Below are positions 1 through 5,536 of a stretch of DNA of 5,736 nucleotides, in pieces (the stretch's first letter is position 1; the number at the start of each line of letters is the position of its first letter). The notes beneath the pieces are model-generated. The model ran no database searches. It was not told where the DNA came from and saw nothing but the letters and a program-made list of their open reading frames with translations. This DNA comes from Desulfosporosinus sp. (lineage in GTDB: Bacteria; Bacillota; Desulfitobacteriia; Desulfitobacteriales; Desulfitobacteriaceae), in NCBI GenBank assembly GCA_003132105.1, contig PKWS01000107.1, positions 1 to 5,736 on the forward strand, given 5' to 3'. A program made the position numbers and the translations under genes.

Positions 1-133
1 GAAGGATCCTCTCACTAGATTTTAAGGAAAATACCCCAGGCTCACAAAAAACATCACAATACTCTGCTAGATTTTCCCTAGCCACCCACCGAAGTAAGTT
101 TCCTATATCCTGAAGCCCAAGATAGACCTTCAT
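1..133 (-). CDS. Fourth operon gene, 5' part only (runs off left edge)
   Basis: An open frame of 44 codons starts at ATG (133-131) and continues without a stop past base 1. The translation begins MKVYLGLQDIGNLLRW and continues with a Cys-containing stretch (YCDVFCEPG, about residues 28-36). A purine-rich AAAGGG ribosome binding site lies just upstream, overlapping the end of the preceding ATPase gene, and the gap to that gene's TAA is only 8 nt. Spacing and orientation make this the next cistron of the leftward operon. I do not recognise the family: 44 residues are too few to identify a domain, and no signal peptide or membrane segment is evident. By position it could encode the missing partner or effector of the two ATPases, but that is conjecture. 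The reading frame and start are reasonably supported; the function is unknown. Confidence 0.7.
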   Translation of the reverse strand, partial: MKVYLGLQDIGNLLRWVARENLAEYCDVFCEPGVFSLKSSERIL

Positions 134-141
134 AACACCCT

Positions 142-1359
142 TTAATTTTCATCTACAATGCATTCATCCAGGGAGGGTATGTCCTCTTCCTGATACTGTG
201 GCTCTCCTAGGTCATTAATACGAATGTCCCCGGCCTGTCCATATTGGTAAAGTTGATCCAGCAATTCTACAGCGGCGCGGATTCTGGTTCTTAATAAATA
301 ACCCCGATTTTCAGAGGCTTTTAAAACCTCTCGTACATCCAGGTCGGGCTTCCAGTCGTAGGCCCGGCCGTGGAAAGTCTGGACCTGTTGCAGCACAGCC
401 AGGATTTCATCCTGGTTAAGTGGTTCAAGCTGGGGCGCAGTTATAATATGATTGAGAACCTTCTCGATGGGCTCGCGTTGGGCACTATCCACATACGCCG
501 TGGTTAGGTTTTCAAAATCATGCTTAGCCTCTATTACATCCTCCCGATAAGATGCTCCAAGGGCAAACATGGCAAAGGTAGACTCTAGACGTGAATATCG
601 TTCAGGAAACAAGAACGATGCCATATTATTATAGGCGGTAAGGCGGGCCTTTTTGCCAAGACGGCCTAGTAATTCTGTTTCATCAAACATTATTACCCAG
701 CCATTGAACCCCAGCAATTTAAACAGATGACTTAACATATGAAAGTAGTCCATACTGTGCCTCATTTTGCTAAAGGGTACAGCAAAACGAACCGGTTGGG
801 CAAAAATCCTTTTGTAGATCTGACGCAGGAGAGTAGAATTGATGAAGTCACCCTCCAGATCTGACATTAGTAAATATTTTTCATCTGGATCATCAACATT
901 TAGATAGGATCTGAGAACGTAAAACAGCTTGTCTGTTTCCAAGTGCTTACTGGTGAAGGATAGCAGGTCCTGAGCGATGGGGTTATTAGTGGTAATATCT
1001 TGCAAGACATGTTGAAATCCAGGTTGCAGTCGCCCCGGCAGATAAGTACTGCTGACCAGTTTTTGATAGGTCAGATATAGTTTGTCAAACGGGGTCTCTT
1101 TACTCAGGGAAAGCAGGCTGACGACCATATTATTGCTATGGGCCAAGTTAAACACGGTATTCAAAAGGTGAGTTTTACCCTCTCCGTACTTACCGGAAAC
1201 TACCATGCCGCTGGATTCTCCGATATCTCTGACCCGATCGAGCTTACAGGAGATCTGCTCCATTAATTCTGGACGGGCTGAGGAGAAGTAATGCCCAACT
1301 GCCCGGGAAGACACTCCTGAACGCAAGGCTTCAATGACCCTCTGAGCTTCAAAATCCAT
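142..1359 (-). CDS. BREX-type P-loop ATPase (DUF2791, BrxC/BrxD-like), probably active
   Basis: A 405-aa soluble P-loop NTPase. Walker A is GKYGEGKT (residues 56-63, followed by HLL). Walker B is WVIMFDETE (221-229), with Asp226 and catalytic-type Glu227. A basic motif NRGYLLRTRIR (351-361) followed by a leucine-rich helix lies where this family has its conserved Arg-rich C-terminal segment. The first 50 residues are helical, and the last 25 are acidic and probably disordered. This layout fits the BREX ATP-binding family (DUF2791; BrxD and parts of BrxC), whose members drive or gate DNA-directed defence complexes; the biochemical role is poorly defined. The start is ATG 1359-1357, with AAGGAG 10 nt upstream. 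The ATG shares one base with the stop of the preceding gene (TAATG), suggesting coupled translation. It aligns by eye with the upstream ATPase around both Walker motifs, so the pair are probably paralogues forming a mixed complex. No transmembrane or nuclease motif is seen. Confidence 0.82.
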   Translation of the reverse strand: MDFEAQRVIEALRSGVSSRAVGHYFSSARPELMEQISCKLDRVRDIGESSGMVVSGKYGEGKTHLLNTVFNLAHSNNMVVSLLSLSKETPFDKLYLTYQKLVSSTYLPGRLQPGFQHVLQDITTNNPIAQDLLSFTSKHLETDKLFYVLRSYLNVDDPDEKYLLMSDLEGDFINSTLLRQIYKRIFAQPVRFAVPFSKMRHSMDYFHMLSHLFKLLGFNGWVIMFDETELLGRLGKKARLTAYNNMASFLFPERYSRLESTFAMFALGASYREDVIEAKHDFENLTTAYVDSAQREPIEKVLNHIITAPQLEPLNQDEILAVLQQVQTFHGRAYDWKPDLDVREVLKASENRGYLLRTRIRAAVELLDQLYQYGQAGDIRINDLGEPQYQEEDIPSLDECIVDEN

Positions 1360-2588
1360 TATCGTTCTGCTCCTTCCTGCAAAGTAGTCAAGATTACCCG
1401 CCTCGGCAAAGATACTTTGCCAAACCGGGACTTGGCGTGGAGTTCTTCCGCTGTGCTCAAGCTTATAGGAGTCGCCCCTTCATCGAGGCGGTTGATTACT
1501 TGGGTCAGGCGGGTGGACATTTTCATGATACTTTCCGGCGTATATACCTCATCAATCAGGCGATCCAGATCCACTATGTCGGCGAAGCGATTAAAACGGG
1601 TGCCTTCAATTTCATTCTGAATGCGCATCCACAGAGCTTGATAGGACTTTAAACCTTTGGTGTCATCGTCTATCAGAAGACGATCAAAAGAAAAAACAAA
1701 CATGGTATGTTTTAAAGTATCAATTTCATCAATCAATTCACGGATACTTTCGTAGGCATCTTCACGTTTCAAACGAGTATAACGCATCGTTTCAGCATTA
1801 TCTACACCCACCAGAACTTCCATATTATCAATTGATATAACCAGACCCTTGTACCCTGCCAAGCAGCAAACTTCTACCAAGGAACGCAGCATGTGCCTAG
1901 CATTGTATTTCGTGATCTTGCTTGGAGATAAACCCAGACGGCGTAGGGAGGACAGTTTAGCTTCCCGGCTTCCTTCCAACCACTGCAGCAACAGCTTTCG
2001 GCTGGCTTCTTCCAAAGTGGGGTGTCCCAGAATACCGCCGGTCAACAGAGCACAGGCCAGAGCAAAATTATTATCGATTAGAGGGTTGGCTAGAAATAGT
2101 TTTTCCAGCTGCTCCCTTATCTCCCGCTTGGTCAACGGATCCAGCTTTCCTTGGCTGGATAAATAATCCGCAAAGCTAATATCGTCCGGCATAGTATTGG
2201 GCTCATACCCCAACTGACGGATGACTTCGTGGCTGCATCGCTGCAAACGTTCCAGCAGGTTGACCTGGCGTAGTGCCGCAATATAGATATCCTTAAAATC
2301 ATGGATCCATATTTCCCGTGCCGAGAGACTAACTGAAATATAGCCCATGTCTTCCGCTTCCATGGATAGGATTTCTAAAAAGTGAGTTTTTCCACTTCCT
2401 GTGCGGCCTGTCAAGAACTTTATCTTGCTTCCTCCCAAAGCCAAATAGTTCGCCAGATATTTATCCTTCCAAAAGTCCATAATGAAATCGCTGCCTACCG
2501 ACATTTCCTGCAGAATTTCGCGGTTACCAGGAGACTGTCCCTTCTTTAATCGTACTAAGGCTGATTTAATATCATTCTCCAATGCCAT
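1359..2588 (-). CDS. Second BREX-like P-loop ATPase with Asp-Asn Walker B
   Basis: A 409-aa P-loop protein when started at ATG 2588-2586 (MALENDIK). I prefer this start because GGAG sits 9 nt upstream; an in-frame ATG at 2603 adds five residues but has no good ribosome binding site. Walker A is GRTGSGKT (61-68, then HFLE). Walker B is GLVISIDNME (248-257), with Asp254 followed by Asn255 where the downstream paralogue has Glu. The segment before Walker B (SKITKYNARHMLRSL, about 223-237) resembles the equivalent part of DUF2791 proteins. The C terminus lacks an obvious acidic tail and ends near residue 400 with LPRRVILTTL, a likely counterpart of the family's Arg-containing C-terminal helix. 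The family assignment is less secure than for the 405-aa neighbour. A role as a regulatory or slow-hydrolysis subunit of a two-ATPase complex is inference. The TAA stop overlaps the next start by one base. Confidence 0.78.
   Translation of the reverse strand: MALENDIKSALVRLKKGQSPGNREILQEMSVGSDFIMDFWKDKYLANYLALGGSKIKFLTGRTGSGKTHFLEILSMEAEDMGYISVSLSAREIWIHDFKDIYIAALRQVNLLERLQRCSHEVIRQLGYEPNTMPDDISFADYLSSQGKLDPLTKREIREQLEKLFLANPLIDNNFALACALLTGGILGHPTLEEASRKLLLQWLEGSREAKLSSLRRLGLSPSKITKYNARHMLRSLVEVCCLAGYKGLVISIDNMEVLVGVDNAETMRYTRLKREDAYESIRELIDEIDTLKHTMFVFSFDRLLIDDDTKGLKSYQALWMRIQNEIEGTRFNRFADIVDLDRLIDEVYTPESIMKMSTRLTQVINRLDEGATPISLSTAEELHAKSRFGKVSLPRRVILTTLQEGAER
1370..1375 (-). promoter_or_regulatory. 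Ribosome binding site AAGGAG for the 405-aa ATPase
   Basis: AAGGAG on the minus strand lies inside the end of the upstream coding region, 10 nt before the ATG at 1359. With the TAATG overlap, it allows both re-initiation by terminating ribosomes and independent entry. Confidence 0.65.
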
Positions 2589-2597
2589 TACCCCCAT

Positions 2598-2601
2598 CTC
2601 C
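2598..2601 (-). promoter_or_regulatory. Ribosome binding site GGAG deciding the start of the 409-aa ATPase
   Basis: GGAG lies 9 nt upstream of ATG 2588-2586. It falls inside the five-codon extension that the alternative ATG at 2603 would add, and nothing resembling a Shine-Dalgarno sequence precedes 2603. This favours the shorter protein. Confidence 0.55.
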
Positions 2602-2609
2602 ATCCAAAA

Positions 2610-3422
2610 TCAGTCCAAATTCAGCTCATGTACAGCTGCCTCAGAAAAACGAATGGTAGCCAGATACTGCTCCCGACCATCCTGATCCAAGATGCGAATA
2701 GCCTTGTTTATGTTGCGACTGGGGCCGAATTGAAACTGCCGTCCATCCTCCGTGGAACGCACTTCTGCAGCATAAAGGCGAGCCAGGTCAAAAGCGAAGC
2801 TCTGCTGGTCATAATCTCTACGGAAGCGGCGCATGGGGGTTAAGAGAGTGTAAAGACTCTTCAAATAAATATCCCCCACAGTTGAAGTTGGTGATTTACC
2901 TTGATTTTGTTTTAACAACATCAAGTCGTAAGCTGAAGCTAACTCTTTGACAAAGCCCCGGGGATCAAAAGCTGCCTTCAACAGTTTATCCCGGCTAGCC
3001 TTTACATCTTGTACAAAGGCAAGGGGGCGCAAACATTGGACACGTTTACGATCCAAGTATAAATCGAGATTTTCGGCATCAATCCTGACCCGGAAGGGAA
3101 ACATCTCATAAATGGGATATTCCCCCTTAACGTCCACCTCTAGACGATCGCAACAGGCCAGAATTTGTTCCGCAAAGTCGCCATTTTCCACATAAGCGCG
3201 AATCCCAAAGTCGTCAACCTGGTTCTGCATCCCTTCCATCAAGGTTTCCTGTTCCTTCAGGGAAGCACGCATAACTCCCAGATCCTTATTCCAACTCTTG
3301 AGATCACCCTTTTCCATATTTTTACTCAGGCTCTTAAACAGTTTTTGCATACTGTTGATCTTATCCTTAAGTTCTTTTTCTCCAACCAACATTTGTTTAA
3401 ATAAGTCCTCATAATCAGTCAT
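2610..3422 (-). CDS. Coiled-coil protein of unknown family, first gene of the ATPase operon
   Basis: A 270-aa soluble protein. Its first 70 or so residues are rich in Lys, Glu, Leu and Met with heptad-like spacing, predicting an alpha-helical coiled coil. A mixed alpha/beta part follows: a strand-like PFRVRIDAENLDLYLD (109-124), helices about 140-225, and a terminal segment that looks like a beta hairpin with basic residues (FGPSRNINKAIRILDQDG, 232-249). I see no Walker motif, zinc-binding cysteine set, PD-(D/E)XK, HNH or TIR signature, membrane segment or signal peptide. The start is ATG 3422-3420, with AAGGAG 7 nt upstream, and it is the promoter-proximal cistron. The gap to the next ATPase is 21 nt (6 nt if the ATG at 2603 is used). 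I do not recognise the protein. Its position suggests it is a dedicated partner of the ATPases, such as a scaffold, adaptor or sensor; this is inference. Existence as a gene is well supported. Confidence 0.85.
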   Translation of the reverse strand: MTDYEDLFKQMLVGEKELKDKINSMQKLFKSLSKNMEKGDLKSWNKDLGVMRASLKEQETLMEGMQNQVDDFGIRAYVENGDFAEQILACCDRLEVDVKGEYPIYEMFPFRVRIDAENLDLYLDRKRVQCLRPLAFVQDVKASRDKLLKAAFDPRGFVKELASAYDLMLLKQNQGKSPTSTVGDIYLKSLYTLLTPMRRFRRDYDQQSFAFDLARLYAAEVRSTEDGRQFQFGPSRNINKAIRILDQDGREQYLATIRFSEAAVHELNLD

Positions 3423-3429
3423 TTTATTG

Positions 3430-3435
3430 CTCCTT
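3430..3435 (-). promoter_or_regulatory. Ribosome binding site AAGGAG of the first operon gene
   Basis: AAGGAG on the minus strand lies 7 nt before the ATG at 3422. It is a near-ideal site, confirming the start of the 270-aa protein and suggesting efficient translation of the first cistron. Confidence 0.7.
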
Positions 3436-3468
3436 CATCTAATTCATTGTTTCCTGTCAATTTGGACC

Positions 3469-3497
3469 ATTATAGCATAATTGATTTTCTGTAAGAA
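3469..3497 (-). promoter_or_regulatory. Extended -10 promoter for the leftward ATPase operon
   Basis: On the minus strand TGCTATAAT (3477-3469) is a perfect extended -10 element (TGnTATAAT). The -35 position at 17-bp spacing (3497-3492, TTCTTA) is weak, which is usual for extended -10 promoters. Transcription would start near 3462, giving a leader of about 40 nt before the ATG at 3422. This is a sigma-A type, probably constitutive promoter; no clear operator overlaps it. Confidence 0.6.
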
Positions 3498-3526
3498 TTC
3501 GACACTAATCATTGATTTCCTTTAGC

Positions 3527-3555
3527 TTGCCCCAATACTCCAATAATGTCATAAT
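3527..3555 (+). promoter_or_regulatory. Candidate sigma-A promoter for the helicase gene
   Basis: TTGCCC (3527-3532, 4 of 6 matches to TTGACA) is separated by 17 bp from CATAAT (3550-3555, 5 of 6 matches to TATAAT). Transcription would begin near 3562, giving a leader of about 25 nt. It diverges from the operon promoter, with the two -10 elements about 75 bp apart. The surrounding DNA is AT-rich, so a chance match is possible. Confidence 0.4.
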
Positions 3556-3576
3556 AATAACATCCATGTGAAAATG

Positions 3577-3582
3577 AGGAGG
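3577..3582 (+). promoter_or_regulatory. Ribosome binding site AGGAGG deciding a GTG start
   Basis: A consensus AGGAGG ends 4 nt before GTG 3587-3589. The next in-frame ATG, at 3599, would be 16 nt away, too far for this site. The GTG is therefore the preferred start of the helicase, although the spacing is slightly short. Confidence 0.6.
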
Positions 3583-3586
3583 ACAG

Positions 3587-5233
3587 GTGAAAATAAGTAT
3601 GGCTTTCGACTTATATGGTCAACTGAAAAAACAGTTATTTCCATGGCAGGAGGAATGCTTGGATATCTGGTTTCACAAACAAGGAAAAGGTATTATCAAT
3701 GTAGTTACCGGTGCAGGCAAAACTTTCCTGGCCTTGGGAGCCATAGCTAGGCTAGAAAATGTATTGTTAGTAGCGCATGCACCTGCTTTAAAAATAAAGA
3801 TTGTAGTGCCCAAAGTTTTTTTGGCCAATCAATGGGTAAAGAGTCTGCAAGAAGATCTGGCTGTTGCCAATGAAGACATTGGCATTTATTCCGGCATACA
3901 CAAAGATCCTCCTACCCGCAAGTATATGATTTATGTTGTAAACTCAGCCCGCTACACTTTGTCCCGCCATTTACTAGACGACTATCATAAGGGTAGCTCT
4001 ATATTACTTATCGCAGATGAATGTCATCACTATAGCAGCCCGGAAAATTCGCGCATCTTCGATTTTATTTCCCAAATTCCTATCAAGAATCAGGCTTCAC
4101 ATTACTATGCACTGGGGTTATCCGCCACCCCGGAAACACCAACTTTTGACGAGAAACTTGTTCCTGCCCTGGGACCAGAGATCTTCAAATACGGCTTTGT
4201 CGATGCTTTGAATGCCAATATAATAGCTTCCTTTGCTATCTTTAACCTCAAATTGAAATTTACTTCCGACGAAGAACAACAATATTTGGACTTGAGTGAC
4301 AAACTAATTCGCACCTTGGCCAAACTCCGGCATAGTTGTCCTTTCCTGAAGGGCTTGAACAAACCGCGATTTTTTGCCAGTTTGGAGCAATTGGCTCAAA
4401 AGTCAGAGAATACCGACGTAGCTATTCTGGCCCGCTTGGTACTACTCCTGTCCATTAAGCGCAAAGATCTGGTCCACAGAGCAGAATCCCGTATAAGCTG
4501 TGTCAGGAATCTTCTGACCCAGCTTCCAGCAAGTTCGAAAATATTAATTTTCAGCGAAAGAATAGAAGTGGCGGACACAATCTATGAAGAGTTACAGTTG
4601 CTGTTTTCCGGACAGGTGGGGCGTTATCATTCCAAAATGAACGAGTGGCGCAGAAAGGATATCCTGCGTCAATATCAAGATGGACAAATTCGCATCTTGG
4701 TAAGTTGCCGTGCCCTAGATGAGGGCTTAAATGTCCCGGCAACTGATATAGGAATCATAGTTTCTTCCACCAGCAGCAATCGGCAGCGCATCCAGAGACT
4801 GGGCAGGATTCTGCGCCATACAGGTAATAAACACACGGCTAGACTTTATTACCTATATATCGCTTCCTCCAACGAGGAACAGGACTTGCTGGTCGATATT
4901 TCTCACGACCTGTCAGGGGTAATTCCAATCCTTGACTTGGAATATGATCAGGATAGTCAGACCTTCATTCATCCTACCTACCAGGTCTTGGCTGACCGAG
5001 TCCTGGCTTATACCCGACGGAAAAGCTGGAATGCGGAAATAATTGCTGAGATAAATAGAAACTTGGAGCGTGGCAAGCTGAGTTGTGATTGGTGGCTCTC
5101 CGAGCCGGACTGTCGCTTGAAGATCCAGAACTCTTCTTCCCGTTCCGAGAGGAATTACTGGGTTAGTATGCGATTACTAGTGCAGGCTAATCTTGGCCGG
5201 TTAGCCGATAACGTCAAGATAAAAAGGCACTGA
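3587..5233 (+). CDS. SF2 DEAD/DEAH-type helicase (XPB/type III restriction-like), likely defence helicase
   Basis: A 548-aa superfamily 2 ATP-dependent helicase/translocase. In order: a Q-motif-like PWQEECLDIW (19-28); motif I VTGAGKT (40-46); motif Ia around KIVVPKVFLANQW (71-83); motif II DECHH (144-148); motif III SATPET (179-184); motif IV KILIFSERIE (318-327); motif V ILVSCRALDEGLNVP (370-384); motif VI QRLGRILR (403-410). All expected catalytic residues are present, so it should be active on nucleic acid. The QRLGRILR signature and short N terminus resemble XPB/RAD25-like and phage or defence helicases rather than RecQ or DEAD-box RNA helicases. About 100 residues after the core (450-548) form an accessory tail I cannot assign. 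No nuclease or methylase domain is fused. It is divergent from the ATPase operon across a 164-bp gap and has its own promoter and a GTG start with AGGAGG. Membership of one system with the ATPases is inference from proximity and family company. Confidence 0.88.
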   Translation: MKISMAFDLYGQLKKQLFPWQEECLDIWFHKQGKGIINVVTGAGKTFLALGAIARLENVLLVAHAPALKIKIVVPKVFLANQWVKSLQEDLAVANEDIGIYSGIHKDPPTRKYMIYVVNSARYTLSRHLLDDYHKGSSILLIADECHHYSSPENSRIFDFISQIPIKNQASHYYALGLSATPETPTFDEKLVPALGPEIFKYGFVDALNANIIASFAIFNLKLKFTSDEEQQYLDLSDKLIRTLAKLRHSCPFLKGLNKPRFFASLEQLAQKSENTDVAILARLVLLLSIKRKDLVHRAESRISCVRNLLTQLPASSKILIFSERIEVADTIYEELQLLFSGQVGRYHSKMNEWRRKDILRQYQDGQIRILVSCRALDEGLNVPATDIGIIVSSTSSNRQRIQRLGRILRHTGNKHTARLYYLYIASSNEEQDLLVDISHDLSGVIPILDLEYDQDSQTFIHPTYQVLADRVLAYTRRKSWNAEIIAEINRNLERGKLSCDWWLSEPDCRLKIQNSSSRSERNYWVSMRLLVQANLGRLADNVKIKRH

Positions 5234-5257
5234 GGAAATTAACCCTACTCAACAAAA

Positions 5258-5292
5258 ACACCCTCAGAAATCATGTGACTTCCCAAGGGTGT
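5258..5292 (-). terminator. Hairpin terminator, best read leftward, possibly bidirectional
   Basis: ACACCCT (5258-5264) and AGGGTGT (5286-5292) form a perfect 7-bp stem around a 21-nt loop, which itself has a small inner stem (GAA/TTC and TC/GA pairs). Read leftward, the stem is followed by TTTTTG, a typical U-tract. Read rightward, it is preceded by AAAAA and followed only by a mixed T-rich stretch. It lies 25 nt after the helicase stop, so it probably also ends helicase transcription, though less ideally. Confidence 0.55.
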
Positions 5293-5427
5293 GGATTTAT
5301 ATTGTTCATATCTCTAGCAGTATGACTGGTTCTGTCCATTGAATATTCATTTCATCATAAACCTATCTTTTACGTCTTATGCGAAATGACATGTCCTTCC
5401 TCGTTTCTAACGATTAACTTTAGCTCA

Positions 5428-5433
5428 ATTATA
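5428..5433 (-). promoter_or_regulatory. Candidate -10 element of an orphan leftward transcript
   Basis: A perfect TATAAT on the minus strand, with a poor -35 region (GTGACT at 15-bp spacing). A transcript would start near 5421 and reach the terminator at 5258, about 170 nt in all. It would carry a GAGG ribosome binding site and a nine-codon frame (5392-5363, MSFRIRRKR). A TATAAT in AT-rich DNA can arise by chance. Confidence 0.25.
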
Positions 5434-5447
5434 CTACAGATTTGAGG

Positions 5448-5471
5448 GAGTCACGGATTAGGGATTGACTC
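5448..5471. repeat. Inverted repeat GAGTCA-N12-TGACTC overlapping the DsrE-like gene's -35
   Basis: Two perfect 6-bp half-sites (5448-5453 and 5466-5471) are 18 bp apart centre to centre. The right half covers the TTGACT -35 element of the rightward promoter. The placement suits a repressor operator, but the half-sites are short and chance is possible. Confidence 0.25.
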
Positions 5472-5493
5472 AGCTCCAGGCGTTTGATATAAG
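5465..5493 (+). promoter_or_regulatory. Strong sigma-A promoter for the DsrE-like gene
   Basis: TTGACT (5465-5470, 5 of 6 matches) is followed after 17 bp by TATAAG (5488-5493, 5 of 6), with an extended TG at 5485-5486. Transcription would start near 5500, giving a leader of about 37 nt before ATG 5537. This is the best-formed promoter in the window. Confidence 0.65.
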
Positions 5494-5536
5494 TTAAGAT
5501 AAACGAGTCCATGTGTGAGAAAGTGAGTGAGTATCT

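Larger units (their letters stand above)
5234..5536. other. 303-bp non-coding stretch between helicase and DsrE-like gene
   Basis: No open frame here has coding character. The stretch is AT-rich. It contains the hairpin terminator at 5258-5292, a minus-strand TATAAT at 5433-5428 with a nine-codon Arg-rich frame behind it, an inverted repeat at 5448-5471, and the extended -10 promoter for the next gene. I see no tRNA, attachment-site duplication, CRISPR repeat or recognisable insertion sequence. It may mark the junction between accessory and host DNA. Confidence 0.5.

Noticed and set aside
1849..2166. A 105-codon open frame on the plus strand inside the 409-aa ATPase gene
   Set aside because: It lies wholly opposite a gene with clear P-loop motifs, and its translation is Arg/Ser-rich without domain character: a shadow frame.
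142..2588. Assigning the locus firmly as BREX or Shango
   Set aside because: The ATPases and helicase resemble parts of these systems, but their defining genes (PglZ/PglX or TerB) are not visible in the window.
3455..3460. A perfect TTGACA on the minus strand in the divergent region
   Set aside because: It lies downstream of the extended -10, and no -10-like hexamer occurs 16-18 bp further on, so it is unlikely to act as a -35.
3599..3601. ATG as alternative start of the helicase
   Set aside because: The consensus AGGAGG is 16 nt away from it but 4 nt from the in-frame GTG at 3587, which fits better.
4105..4362. An 85-codon minus-strand frame inside the helicase gene
   Set aside because: It is antisense to the helicase coding region, with no protein-like pattern and no independent promoter evidence.
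5306..5350. A 14-codon minus-strand frame (MNIQWTEPVILLEI) in the right intergenic stretch
   Set aside because: It is too short, lacks a good ribosome binding site and matches no known family; the reading frames around it are full of stops.
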